A stretch of 64,000 nucleotides of DNA from Paenibacillus riograndensis SBR5 (GCF_000981585.1 NZ_LN831776.1:2743001-2807000); one strand, 5' to 3'. Counted from the first letter of the stretch, positions 1-8,681 are shown. Program-made: numbers and translations. The notes: generated by a model not told the origin, from the letters alone.

Positions 1-1
1 G

Positions 2-409
2 CCATGGCTGGAACGCAGCATCCGCGCCTGCCTGATCTGGACGAACGAACGCCAGGGCAAGCAGATTGCCGGTATCCGGGGGGAAGTGATGGATGCGCTT
101 CTCGCGCATCCGTGGCAAGGTAATTTTACCGAACTGAGCACGGTAATGGAGCTCTTTGTATCCGCGGCGGAGGGGCCGTTCATTGAACGGGAAGCGCTGG
201 CGATGCTGGAGGAAGGAAGCCGGAAAGCCCGCAGCGGCTTGGCCCCGGCGCCCGGCAGAGAAGGACTGAACCTGCGTCAGCCGCTGGTAGACATTGAGCG
301 GGACATCATCCGGACCGTGCTGGAGCAGGAGGGCATGAACCAGTCGCTGGCTGCCAAGCGGCTTGGCATCAACCGCTCGACCCTGTGGCGCAAATTAAAA
401 GAAGACTGA
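2..409 (+). CDS. Sigma-54-type transcriptional activator, C-terminal part (5' end outside window)
   Basis: The frame is open from the left edge, so the gene starts outside the window. The visible part has the end of an AAA+ domain (AHPWQGNFTEL, matching the family's H-W-P-G-N-x-R-E-L element) and a C-terminal Fis-type helix-turn-helix (EGMNQSLAAKRLGINRSTLWRK). This arrangement is typical of enhancer-binding proteins of the PrpR/NtrC class that activate sigma-54 promoters. The usual R of the NxREL element is T here. The stop lies 64 bases before the DUF1537 kinase gene on the same strand, so it probably controls the downstream sugar-acid operon. No -24/-12 promoter is visible in that 64-base gap, so the operon may share the regulator's promoter. 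The sensor domain cannot be judged. Confidence 0.75.
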   Translation, partial: PWLERSIRACLIWTNERQGKQIAGIRGEVMDALLAHPWQGNFTELSTVMELFVSAAEGPFIEREALAMLEEGSRKARSGLAPAPGREGLNLRQPLVDIERDIIRTVLEQEGMNQSLAAKRLGINRSTLWRKLKED

Positions 410-473
410 CAGGGCGGCTGAGCAGCGTTCTGCCGTACTTGTATGATTGCTGTTGTATGGAGGGGGTTAGAAA

Positions 474-1835
474 ATGAACTTCGCCGTCATCGCGGATGAC
501 TTGACTGGGGCGAATGATACAGGGGTGCAAATGGCCCGTCAGGGCTTGGCCACTTCTGTACTGCTTGAGCTGAAGACGGGCGGGGGGAAACAGGAGGCTG
601 TTGTGTTTGATACCGACAGCCGCTCTCTTCCTCCCCTGGAGGCTTATCAGAAAGTCAAGGATGTATGCCTGTTTCTGGGGCGCCGCGGAGAAGCTTCCTC
701 TCCTGTCATCTACAAAAAGTTTGATTCCACGCTGCGCGGAAATATCGGCAGTGAGCTGGACGCCGTCTATGAGACGCTGCAGCCTGATTTTGTTGTCATC
801 GCCCCTTCTTTTCCAAGGGTCGGGCGCACGCTGGCGGACGGAATTGTGTATGTGAACGGGATGCCGTTGCACGAGACAGAGATGGCTTGTGATCCCAAGC
901 ATCCGGCAACGGAATCGGCTTTCTCTGCCATTCTTGAGCGGCAAAGCCGTTATCCGGCAGCCCTTATTTCGCTGGAACAGCTGAGAGGAGAGCGTGCTGC
1001 GCTTGATGAACTGATTGCCGGGTATCGCCAGTCAGGCATTCCCTATCTGGTGTTCGACGCGGAGCGTGAAGAGGATCTGGCCTTGATCGCTTCTTTGTTT
1101 CCCGAAGGACCGGGACGTCCGAAAGTTGTTTGGGCCGGGTCAGCGGGTTTGGCAGGCGCCCTGACGGGGCAAATTCTCCGCAGCTTGAGAGAAGCCCCGG
1201 AGCAAGCGGGTGTTGTATTAAATAAGTCAGGCAATAAACAGGCAGCATCCTGCGATAATGTCGTGTATTACGATACGAATTGTGTACTTATTGTCGTCGG
1301 CAGCGTCAACCCGTGGTCCCGCCGCCAGCTAACCGAACTGGTGAAGGAGGACAGTGTTTCTGCTATCGTCGTTGAGTCGGATAAGCTGCTCTTCCCAAGC
1401 TCATGCGAGATGGAATTGAACCGGGTCCGCGAGCTTGTAACCGGCATCATCTCCCGGGAGGGGAAGCATGTGGCGCTCTATACGTCGGGCGATCCGGACG
1501 AGGTCGACCGGGTCCGCAAGCTTGGGCGCGCCAGCGGCCTGAGCGCTACGGAAGTGGGCAAGCGCATCAGCGCCGCGCTTGGCCGGGTGGCTGCTGATAT
1601 TATCGCCGAATGCGGAATCCGCCATATGGTGCTGACCGGAGGCGATACCGCGAAGCAGGTCTGCCGCCATTTAAGCGATGTGGAGATCAAGCTCATTGAT
1701 GAGGTGGAGAACGGAGTCCCGCTCGGGCGGACGCCGGGCGAATCCGGCAGATATATTATTACGAAAGCGGGGGCTTTCGGAAGCGATCAGGTACTGGTCC
1801 GCTCCGTGAAGGCTCTGCAGAAAGGCGTGACATGA
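474..1835 (+). CDS. Four-carbon acid sugar kinase family protein (DUF1537)
   Basis: Predicted ATP-dependent kinase that phosphorylates a four-carbon sugar acid (threonate or erythronate type), in the cytosol. The N-terminus carries the family signature IADDLTGANDTG, the substrate-binding domain. The C-terminal nucleotide-binding domain contains GSVNPWSRRQL and VLTGGDTAKQV. At 453 residues the length is normal for the DUF1537 (OtnK/DtnK) family. The ATG follows a GGAGGGGG ribosome binding site. Its stop overlaps the start of the PdxA2 gene (ATGA overlap), so the two are translationally coupled. In characterised pathways this kinase and PdxA2 convert D-threonate or D-erythronate to dihydroxyacetone phosphate. 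The exact substrate here cannot be read from the sequence, and the nearby lyase and Asp-box hydrolase suggest it may differ. Confidence 0.88.
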   Translation: MNFAVIADDLTGANDTGVQMARQGLATSVLLELKTGGGKQEAVVFDTDSRSLPPLEAYQKVKDVCLFLGRRGEASSPVIYKKFDSTLRGNIGSELDAVYETLQPDFVVIAPSFPRVGRTLADGIVYVNGMPLHETEMACDPKHPATESAFSAILERQSRYPAALISLEQLRGERAALDELIAGYRQSGIPYLVFDAEREEDLALIASLFPEGPGRPKVVWAGSAGLAGALTGQILRSLREAPEQAGVVLNKSGNKQAASCDNVVYYDTNCVLIVVGSVNPWSRRQLTELVKEDSVSAIVVESDKLLFPSSCEMELNRVRELVTGIISREGKHVALYTSGDPDEVDRVRKLGRASGLSATEVGKRISAALGRVAADIIAECGIRHMVLTGGDTAKQVCRHLSDVEIKLIDEVENGVPLGRTPGESGRYIITKAGAFGSDQVLVRSVKALQKGVT

Positions 1836-2839
1836 TGAAGCCGATTATTGCCATTACTATGGGGGATGCGGCCGGTATTGGGCCTGAGGTTATTGTGAAA
1901 GCGTTATCGCACCCTGATGTTTACGAGATGTGCCGGCCGGTTGTCATCGGCGATGCCGGAACACTGAAGCGGGCAGCCGCCGTCACCGGCCGGAGTGATA
2001 CGGGAATTCACCCGGTAGCGGGAGTCGCGGAGGCGCTTTTCCAGCAAGGAATCATTGATTGCATCAACCTGAATCTTCTGCCGGACACTGTGCCTTTCGG
2101 GCAATTGTCTGCCGCGGCGGGAAATGCGGCGTTCCATTATATTGCCAAGGCCGTTGAGCTGGCTAAGGCCGGTGAAGTCCAGGCAATCTGTACCGCGCCG
2201 CTGAATAAGGAAGCGCTGCACAAGGGGGGGCATCTCTACCCCGGACATACCGAAATTTTGGCCCAGCTGACTGAAACGGAAGATTTCTCGATGATGCTGT
2301 CCACTGACCGGCTCAAGGTTATTCACCTGACAACCCATGTCGGGCTGATCAAGGCAGTGGAGATGATTACGCCAGAGCGGACGTACAATGTGCTGAAGCT
2401 CGCGGATCAGGTGCTGCGAACAGCAGGAAATGAGCATCCGCGCATCGCCCTGTGCGGCATCAATCCCCATGCAGGGGAGAACGGCTTGTTCGGAAACGGG
2501 GAGGAAGAAGAGAAACTGCTTCCGGCCGTAGAAAAAGCGCGGGCGGAAGGGATGGAAGTATATGGTCCCGCTCCGGCGGACACTCTTTTTTATAGGGCCA
2601 TGCGGGGAGACTTTGATATCGTCGTCGCCTGCTACCACGACCAGGGGCATACGCCGATCAAGGTGCTTGGCATTGAGGCCGGTGTCAATATCACCGTTGG
2701 CCTGAAGGGCGGCATCATCCGTACCTCCGTTGATCATGGCACGGCTTTTGACATCGCCGGAAAGGGCATTGCGGATGAACGAAGCATGCTGGCGGCGCTC
2801 CGCTCCGCTGTCGAGCTGGCACCGCGGCAGGCAGTTTAA
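1832..2839 (+). CDS. pdxA2: PdxA2-type 4-phospho-acid dehydrogenase (4-hydroxythreonine-4-phosphate dehydrogenase family)
   Basis: NAD-dependent oxidative decarboxylase of the PdxA family. Visible signatures are MGDAAGIGPEVIVKAL at the N-terminus, PLNKEALHKGG and GHTEIL in the middle (the latter with a metal-binding His), and the second metal/active-site block CYHDQGHTPIK with the downstream TSVDHGTAFD. Length 335 residues is normal. PdxA itself acts in pyridoxal phosphate synthesis. Position directly after a DUF1537 kinase, with overlapping start and stop, points instead to the catabolic PdxA2 subgroup, which oxidises 4-phospho-threonate or -erythronate and releases CO2 and dihydroxyacetone phosphate. 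That assignment rests on gene context plus known family behaviour. Confidence 0.87.
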   Translation: MMKPIIAITMGDAAGIGPEVIVKALSHPDVYEMCRPVVIGDAGTLKRAAAVTGRSDTGIHPVAGVAEALFQQGIIDCINLNLLPDTVPFGQLSAAAGNAAFHYIAKAVELAKAGEVQAICTAPLNKEALHKGGHLYPGHTEILAQLTETEDFSMMLSTDRLKVIHLTTHVGLIKAVEMITPERTYNVLKLADQVLRTAGNEHPRIALCGINPHAGENGLFGNGEEEEKLLPAVEKARAEGMEVYGPAPADTLFYRAMRGDFDIVVACYHDQGHTPIKVLGIEAGVNITVGLKGGIIRTSVDHGTAFDIAGKGIADERSMLAALRSAVELAPRQAV

Positions 2840-2902
2840 GCGTAATCCTTGGGGCACACAAAAATCCTTATATTTTGAGATAACAGGGAAGGGCTGAGGA
2901 CA

Positions 2903-3793
2903 ATGCTGGAAGTGAAGGGAATTATACCTGCGATGGTCACTCCGCTGGATCAGCGGGAGGAAATCGACGAGAAGGCGCTGCGGCAGATGGTGAACCGTTA
3001 TATTGACGCCGGAGTGCATGGACTTTTTTGCCTGGGAACCAATGGCGAATTCTTTAATCTTTCTTTTGAAGAAAAGCTGACGGTAGCGCAAATCGTCATC
3101 CATGAGGCGCGCGGCCGCGTGCCTGTGTATGCCGGAGCAGGCTGTGCCGGAACGGGCGAGACCCGCCGCCTTGCGCAAAGACTGGAGCAGGCGGGAGCGG
3201 ATGCCCTTTCCGTGATTACGCCTTATTTTCTGACCTACACGCAGCCGGAGCTGCAATACCACTTTGAAGCCGTAGCGGGAGAGACATCGCTGCCCCTCGT
3301 GCTGTATACGATTCCTGCCCGTACAGGCAACACGCTCAGCGTGCAGACTGTGGCCAAGCTGGCGGAATTGCCGAATGTGGTTGGCATCAAGGACAGCAGC
3401 GGCAGCTTCGATAACATTTTGCAATTAATCGACCACACACCGGAATCTTTCTCTGTGCTTGCCGGAACCGATTCACTCATCTTGTCCACACTCATGGCAG
3501 GAGGCACGGGGGCTATTGCAGCAACGGCCAATATTTTCCCGTCTACGGTAGTGGCGATTTATGAGCATTGGCAGTGCGGCGAATATGAGCAGGCAGAGCA
3601 GGCACAGCGCGTCCTCCGTGATTTGCGGGCAGCCTTCGCGCTTGGCACCCTGCCTTCCGTGCTGAAAGCTGTGCTGGACGAAATCGGTTTGCCGGCAGGC
3701 CCGGCCCGCCGGCCTGTGGCTCCGTTGACACCTCAGGCGCTGGAGGAAGTGCGCCGTATGGTGGCCGGTTACGCGGAGAGAGACTTACTGTAA
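2903..3793 (+). CDS. DapA-family (dihydrodipicolinate synthase-like) class I aldolase/lyase
   Basis: TIM-barrel Schiff-base lyase of the DapA/NanA superfamily, 296 residues. Seen: GTNGEFFNLSFEEK (family phosphate/carboxylate-binding loop), tyrosine near residue 135 in LVLYTIPARTGN, and the Schiff-base lysine near residue 163 in VGIKDSSG. Members split or form 2-keto acids using pyruvate as a common partner. A biosynthetic DHDPS role is less likely because the gene is embedded in a catabolic operon after DUF1537 kinase and PdxA2. A 2-keto-3-deoxy-acid aldolase or sialate-lyase-like activity is the inference. A GAGGA ribosome binding site precedes the ATG, and the gap after pdxA2 is 63 bases. 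Confidence 0.82.
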   Translation: MLEVKGIIPAMVTPLDQREEIDEKALRQMVNRYIDAGVHGLFCLGTNGEFFNLSFEEKLTVAQIVIHEARGRVPVYAGAGCAGTGETRRLAQRLEQAGADALSVITPYFLTYTQPELQYHFEAVAGETSLPLVLYTIPARTGNTLSVQTVAKLAELPNVVGIKDSSGSFDNILQLIDHTPESFSVLAGTDSLILSTLMAGGTGAIAATANIFPSTVVAIYEHWQCGEYEQAEQAQRVLRDLRAAFALGTLPSVLKAVLDEIGLPAGPARRPVAPLTPQALEEVRRMVAGYAERDLL

Positions 3794-3812
3794 AATTTTT
3801 TTGCCAATAACA

Positions 3813-3842
3813 TTGCAAATTGCAACATGTTTTTAATATAAG
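3813..3842 (+). promoter_or_regulatory. Possible promoter with TTGCAA palindrome before importer 1
   Basis: TTGCAA at 3813-3818, an 18-base gap and TATAAG at 3837-3842 fit a sigma-A promoter. TTGCAA recurs at 3820-3825, making a symmetric TTGCAA-A-TTGCAA element (3813-3825) that may be a regulator site overlapping the -35 region. The region lies between the lyase stop and the binding-protein gene, so importer 1 may have its own promoter. Sequence-based guess only. Confidence 0.35.
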
Positions 3843-3920
3843 TAGCACAAATAAGATTTTATGCACAATTTTCCATGAGTTATAGCTATTTTTGCATTAA
3901 AATTAGTCTTGGGTTGTGAG

Positions 3921-3948
3921 ATACTAGTCATATCGACACTCCTAGTAT
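3921..3948. promoter_or_regulatory. Inverted repeat upstream of importer 1 binding protein
   Basis: Perfect 7-base arms ATACTAG (3921-3927) and CTAGTAT (3942-3948) are separated by 14 bases. They end about 30 bases before the binding-protein start codon. They could be an operator or a leader hairpin. No U-run follows, so a terminator is unlikely. Confidence 0.35.
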
Positions 3949-3978
3949 TTCAAATTACACTATGAGGGGGAACCAATA

Positions 3979-5568
3979 ATGAGAAAAAAGAAAGCGTTTT
4001 ATTTAGTCTTTGCCGCTCTGCTTGCTTCAGGGTCCGTACTGGCCGGCTGCTCACAAAATGCAAAAACGAACACTGCCAACATCGCCAACAACGGAAACAG
4101 CGGAAACGGGGGTACGGAAGGAAGCAGCAGCTTTTCTTATTTGATGCATGATAAATTTATTAACTGGCTCAAGGAGGACAAGTGGTATCCTTATGTGGAA
4201 AAGGCAACGGGCACGACAGTCGAATTTGTTCCCGGCGGCTCCAACGACGATGAGTACTACGCTTCCGTTGACCAGAAAATTATTAGCGGCACCTTCCCTG
4301 ATTCAGGCATCGTTTCCGTTTCGCAGGCTACCGTATACGGCGCCCAAGGCGCGTTTGTCGATCTGGCTCCTTATATTGATAAATTCGGGCCTAATATCAA
4401 GAGTTATATTGAAAAGAACCCAACCTATAAAACCATGATTACCGATAAAGAAGGACATATCTATGGACTGGTTGCCGAGGCTCCACGTTTTGCAGACTTC
4501 ATCTTCTATCGCGCCGATCATTTTGAGAAGGCCGGCATTACCAAGGCGCCGCAGACGATTGACGAGCTGACCGATGTGATGCGCAAATTGAAAGCGTATT
4601 ACGGCAAGGATAATAAAAACTACTATCCGATGGTCGGCCGTGAACACTATTTCCGCTTCCAGAGCGTATTCAATGCAGCCGCGAACTTCGATGACGGCAT
4701 ATCCAAAGGTATATACGCCAACGGTAAAACAGGCACTGACCTGTATTCCGACGGGTACAAGAAAATGGTGGAGTGGTATAAAACACTCTATAGTGAAGGC
4801 TTGATCGATCCTGAATGGGTGGCAGGTTCCGGCACGGAGGAAAGCTGGGAATCGAAAATGCTGACAGGACAAGGCTCCATCAGCTATGACCACCTGACCC
4901 GTCCATCGTGGTTCATGGATAACGGAGGACCGGAGAATGATCCGGACTATAATATTGCCATCCTGCCTTATCTGAAAGACCTGAACGGCAAACCTTCCGT
5001 GCAGACAACAGAAACCCAGTACAACACCTTAAGAGCGATGGTTGTTAACACGAACAGTAAAGACAAGGCGGAAACGATTATTAAATTCCTGGATTACCTC
5101 TATTCCGACGAAGGCCAGACGCTTGTTTCATGGGGTGTTGAAGGAGAAAGCTATAAAGATGAGGGCGGAAATAAGCAGTACATCGTGGACTTCTCGGAGC
5201 AGGAAGCAACGCCTGCCGGAGAGCCGCGCTGGTCTTTCCTCAACGACCGTCTCACATTCGTCAAGCCGGTAGACAACGACGCGTTCTACTCCTGGAACAC
5301 CGAGCTTGTACACAATGCCGCACATGAGCTGTTCACGGACGAAAATTTGAAAACCGGCGTAACGGTGACGTACACGGCTGATCAGGCCAAACAATTGGCT
5401 GACCTTTCCGCCAAGGTCAATGAGGCTGTTACCTCACTAGTGACGGAATTCGTCAACGGCAAACGCCCAATGAGTGAATGGGACACCTTCCTCGGCGAAA
5501 TGGAAACGGCAGGGTACAAGAAGATTGTAGCCCTCCAGCAAGAAGCTTACGACGCAATGTATAAATAA
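3979..5568 (+). CDS. Extracellular solute-binding lipoprotein, ABC sugar importer 1
   Basis: Membrane-anchored binding protein of a carbohydrate ABC importer (LplA-like, family 1 binding-protein fold). The N-terminus has KKK, a hydrophobic stretch and the lipobox LAGC at about residues 21-24. A low-complexity Asn/Gly/Ser linker follows, as usual for Gram-positive lipoproteins. The mature part contains the typical YPMVGREHYFRFQS and ASNNG-like substrate-lobe features. Length 529 is in the range of the long LplA class, which tends to bind oligosaccharides rather than monosaccharides. A GAGGGGG ribosome binding site precedes the ATG. Two permease genes follow, and no ATPase gene is present. The ligand is unknown; enzymes around it suggest an acidic or sialidase-like oligosaccharide. 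Confidence 0.9.
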   Translation: MRKKKAFYLVFAALLASGSVLAGCSQNAKTNTANIANNGNSGNGGTEGSSSFSYLMHDKFINWLKEDKWYPYVEKATGTTVEFVPGGSNDDEYYASVDQKIISGTFPDSGIVSVSQATVYGAQGAFVDLAPYIDKFGPNIKSYIEKNPTYKTMITDKEGHIYGLVAEAPRFADFIFYRADHFEKAGITKAPQTIDELTDVMRKLKAYYGKDNKNYYPMVGREHYFRFQSVFNAAANFDDGISKGIYANGKTGTDLYSDGYKKMVEWYKTLYSEGLIDPEWVAGSGTEESWESKMLTGQGSISYDHLTRPSWFMDNGGPENDPDYNIAILPYLKDLNGKPSVQTTETQYNTLRAMVVNTNSKDKAETIIKFLDYLYSDEGQTLVSWGVEGESYKDEGGNKQYIVDFSEQEATPAGEPRWSFLNDRLTFVKPVDNDAFYSWNTELVHNAAHELFTDENLKTGVTVTYTADQAKQLADLSAKVNEAVTSLVTEFVNGKRPMSEWDTFLGEMETAGYKKIVALQQEAYDAMYK

Positions 5569-5627
5569 ACAGCAGTGCCGGCCGCGCCATCCTCCCAAGG
5601 GACGGCGGTACAATACAGAGCAAATGG

Positions 5628-6599
5628 GTGGTGGAGAAAGTGATAACAAGTGAAAGAATGACCCCTCTTCCCCAAAAAACGAGGATACGCCGTTTTCTCG
5701 CCTATATGAATACGAACAAGCTGCTGCTGCTCATGCTATTGCCCGGTTTGATCAGCCTGGTATTGTTCAAACTGGCTCCGCTGGGCGGCATGATTATCGC
5801 TTTTCAAGATTTCAGCGCCTTTCGCGGGGTGCTGGGCAGTCCCTTTGTCGGTCTGGAACATTTTCAACGTATCTTTGAGGACCCGTATATTTGGACCCTT
5901 GTCAAAAATACAATCATTCTCGCCTTCTATTCCCTTCTGTTCACGTTCCCCATTCCGATTCTGTTCGCCTTGCTGCTGAACGAGGTGCGGGTCCGCTGGA
6001 TCAAAGGAAGCGTGCAATCGCTAAGCTTTTTGCCTTATTTCATTTCTTCAGCCGTTATGGTCAGCATTCTGTACACGCTGCTCTCGCCTTCCACCGGCCT
6101 TGTTAACGATATTCTGGCCCGCTTTGGCCTGGATACGATCTATTTCGTGGCTGAACCGGGATGGTTCCGCAGCAACTATGTGCTGCTTCAGGTATGGCAG
6201 ACCTTCGGCTATTCGGCCATCGTGTATATTGCTGCAATGGCGGCTATTGATCCATCCGTTTATGAATCGGCTTCGCTGGACGGCGCCAGCCGCTTTCAGC
6301 AAATGCTTCACATCACGCTGCCTTCCCTTAAGCCGACAATTGCCATCATGCTGATTATCAGCGTCGGCAACATTTTTACGGTCGATCTGGACCGGATTCT
6401 TCTCATGTACAATCAAAGCGTCTATGAGACGGCCGACGTCATTCAGACTTATGTATACCGCCTGGCTTTCGCCAGCACGGGATTCCCGGAATACAGCTAC
6501 GGCACGGCAGTCAATCTGCTGAAATCCGTTGTCGCCTACATTCTGGTTGTTGGTACCAACAAGCTGTCCACTAAATATTCGGATACGCGGCTATTCTGA
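5628..6599 (+). CDS. ABC sugar importer 1 permease, LplB-like
   Basis: Integral membrane permease with about six transmembrane segments. The N-terminal sequence resembles LplB/YteP proteins (LLLMLLPGLISLVLFKLAPLG, GMIIAFQDF). The EAA loop that contacts the ATPase is visible as YESASLDGASRFQQMLHITLPSLKP. It is 59 bases after the binding-protein gene and 12 bases before the next permease. The start is uncertain. The first in-frame GTG is 5628; a GTG at 5640 sits close to a GGAG, and an ATG at 5658 has no clear ribosome binding site. The C-terminal YSDTRLF ending is common in this family. Confidence 0.9.
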   Translation: MVEKVITSERMTPLPQKTRIRRFLAYMNTNKLLLLMLLPGLISLVLFKLAPLGGMIIAFQDFSAFRGVLGSPFVGLEHFQRIFEDPYIWTLVKNTIILAFYSLLFTFPIPILFALLLNEVRVRWIKGSVQSLSFLPYFISSAVMVSILYTLLSPSTGLVNDILARFGLDTIYFVAEPGWFRSNYVLLQVWQTFGYSAIVYIAAMAAIDPSVYESASLDGASRFQQMLHITLPSLKPTIAIMLIISVGNIFTVDLDRILLMYNQSVYETADVIQTYVYRLAFASTGFPEYSYGTAVNLLKSVVAYILVVGTNKLSTKYSDTRLF

Positions 6600-6611
6600 G
6601 AAAGGAGAAGG

Positions 6612-7487
6612 ATGATGAGAACGAAGATCAGTCTGTTCGACATCTGCAACAATATTTTTCTGCTAATGATCGCTCTTGTCTGCACGTATCCTTTCCTGTA
6701 TATATTCTTTCTTTCCATCAGTGACGGAAGAAGCATCGCCTCAGGGGACGTCGCGTTCTTTCCGAAGAACGTTAACTTTGAAGCCTATCAATATATTTTG
6801 ACGAATTCGAAGCTCGGGATTTTCCGGGGGCTGCTGAATTCAGGCATCTATACGGTGGTCGGCACGGTTGTTGCACTTCTGCTGACATATATGACGGCCT
6901 ATGTATTGTCCCGTAAGCAGATTAAAGGCCGCTTTCTGATTATGAGCCTGTTCGTGTTCAGCTGGGTATTTGAAGCGGGAATTATTCCGGCCTATATCGT
7001 CCTGAACAAGCTTGGTTTTGTGGACAACTGGCTGGTGATGATCATTCCCAATGCGATCAATGTGCAGTTTCTGATTATTACAAAAACATTCCTGGACGGC
7101 CTGCCGGTTGAGCTTGAGGAAGCAGCCAAAATCGACGGCGCCAACGATTTCCAGATTATGAGCCGCGTCTTTCTCGCCATTTCCAAACCGATTCTGGCCA
7201 CAATCGGCGTCTTCTACGCCGTGTTTATCTGGAACCAGTATCTGATGCCGCTCATTTATCTGCAAAATCCCAACTTGCAGACGATTCAGGTTATGCTGAA
7301 AAAACTTGTCATCAGTTCGGGCGATTCTAATACGGCTTTCCGCACGATTATCCAGGACGGCATTATGCTGAATCCCGGCAACCTGAAGGCTGCGGCTATC
7401 TTCGTAGCGATGGTGCCCATCGTGCTGGTCTATCCGTTTGTGCAGAAGTACTTCAAGAAGGGGATTCTGCTCGGTTCCGTGAAGTAA
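6612..7487 (+). CDS. ABC sugar importer 1 permease, YtcP/AraQ-like
   Basis: Second permease of importer 1, 291 residues with about six transmembrane segments. The EAA loop is EEAAKIDGANDFQIMSRVFLAISKP, where the E and G that dock on the ATPase are intact. The C-terminus VYPFVQKYFKKGILLGSVK is characteristic of YtcP/LplC permeases, which partner LplB-like subunits. An AAAGGAGAAGG ribosome binding site precedes a double ATG (6612 or 6615). It probably forms a heterodimer with the upstream permease and is energised by an ATPase encoded elsewhere. Confidence 0.9.
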   Translation: MMRTKISLFDICNNIFLLMIALVCTYPFLYIFFLSISDGRSIASGDVAFFPKNVNFEAYQYILTNSKLGIFRGLLNSGIYTVVGTVVALLLTYMTAYVLSRKQIKGRFLIMSLFVFSWVFEAGIIPAYIVLNKLGFVDNWLVMIIPNAINVQFLIITKTFLDGLPVELEEAAKIDGANDFQIMSRVFLAISKPILATIGVFYAVFIWNQYLMPLIYLQNPNLQTIQVMLKKLVISSGDSNTAFRTIIQDGIMLNPGNLKAAAIFVAMVPIVLVYPFVQKYFKKGILLGSVK

Positions 7488-7553
7488 GCTCGTTTGCCTG
7501 CAAGGAGCCGCCCGGCCATTTCCTGCAATTTGTTAAAATAAGGAGCGAACATT

Positions 7554-8681
7554 ATGTTAAATCATCCGATACTCGAATTAAACGACCTTACGGAAGACGG
7601 AAAGCTGTATTTCAACCGCCGCCTCGGACTGGTGGAATCCCTTTTGCCCTGCGATCTCGAATCAAGCCATGCCTGCGACCTGCAGGAGCTGCCTAATGGC
7701 GATTTGCTCTGCGTCTGGTTTGCCGGCTCGGATGAAGGCAACTCGGATGTCAGCATCGTGATGTCCCGTTTGAACGCCGGTTCGGACGCCTGGACGCCTG
7801 CTGTGAGAATTTCCGACGACAACGGCTTCAGTGAGCAAAACCCGTCCTTGTTTCTTCATCCGAACGGCGAATTATGGGTCGTGTACACTGCCCAGCGGGC
7901 CCGTACGGGCGACGAGTCGCCGGAGTTCAACCTGCAGTACACCTCCAAGATTTACCGTAAAGTTTCCAGGGACAACGGGAAGACCTGGGGGAAGGCGGAG
8001 GTGATGTTCTCGCGTGAAGGCTCGTTCTGCCGCCAGAAAATCCAGATTCTCTCCAGCGGAAGATGGATCTTTGAGAACTGGATCTGCTTCAATGACGACA
8101 CCCGCAACGGCAGCGACATTACGGTCATGAACATCTCCGACGATGAAGGCGCCACGTGGCGCAATGTCGAGGTTCCCGGCAGCCGCGGCCGCGTGCACTG
8201 CAACGTGATCGAGATAGCGCCCGGGAAGCTGATCGGGCTCTTCCGCAGCCGCTCAGCGGACAATATTTATTTTGCGAAATCGGACGACAACGGGGAGACC
8301 TGGACGGAACCGGTGCGCACCGAGCTGCCGAACAACAACTCCAGCATTTCCGCCATTAAGCTTGCGAGCGGCAAGCTCGCCGTCATCTACAATGATTTGC
8401 GCTTCAACGACAAGCCGGATATTACCGTCTGGCCGTTTGAACGCTGCCCTGTTACTGTAGCCATTTCAGAGGACGAGGGCAGAACGTGGCCTTACCGCCG
8501 CCATGTGGAGACAGGTGAAGGCTTCAGCGGCCACAAAAACTTAATCCGCAACCGCCGCTACGAGTATCCATGCATGATGCAGGCCGCGGACGGAAGTCTG
8601 CATGCAGCCTATTCCTTCGGCAACCGCCGCACGATGAAGTTTGTCTCCTTCACGGAGCAGTGGGTTACCGGCGCCGAATAA
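7554..8681 (+). CDS. Asp-box (BNR) sialidase-like hydrolase, intracellular
   Basis: Six-bladed beta-propeller protein of the sialidase-like superfamily (BNR_2 type), 375 residues. Four Asp boxes (S-x-D-x-G-x-T-W) are seen: SRDNGKTW, SDDEGATW, SDDNGETW and SEDEGRTW. The N-terminus shows no signal peptide or lipobox, so the enzyme should be cytoplasmic and act on something imported. The canonical sialidase FRIP motif is not apparent, so true sialic-acid hydrolysis is doubtful. It is 66 bases after importer 1 with an AAGGAG ribosome binding site, and is probably the last gene of the unit because a strong terminator follows. Its likely task is to release an acidic sugar for the upstream kinase, dehydrogenase and lyase; this is inference. 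Confidence 0.8.
   Translation: MLNHPILELNDLTEDGKLYFNRRLGLVESLLPCDLESSHACDLQELPNGDLLCVWFAGSDEGNSDVSIVMSRLNAGSDAWTPAVRISDDNGFSEQNPSLFLHPNGELWVVYTAQRARTGDESPEFNLQYTSKIYRKVSRDNGKTWGKAEVMFSREGSFCRQKIQILSSGRWIFENWICFNDDTRNGSDITVMNISDDEGATWRNVEVPGSRGRVHCNVIEIAPGKLIGLFRSRSADNIYFAKSDDNGETWTEPVRTELPNNNSSISAIKLASGKLAVIYNDLRFNDKPDITVWPFERCPVTVAISEDEGRTWPYRRHVETGEGFSGHKNLIRNRRYEYPCMMQAADGSLHAAYSFGNRRTMKFVSFTEQWVTGAE

Noticed and set aside
410..473. Sigma-54 (-24/-12) promoter ahead of the DUF1537 kinase
   Set aside because: No TGGCAC-N5-TTGC-like match with correct spacing was found in the gap.
1904..3424. Long open frame (506 codons) on the minus strand
   Set aside because: Antisense to pdxA2 and the lyase gene, both of which have full family motifs. 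The antisense translation has no recognisable domain and no ribosome binding site.
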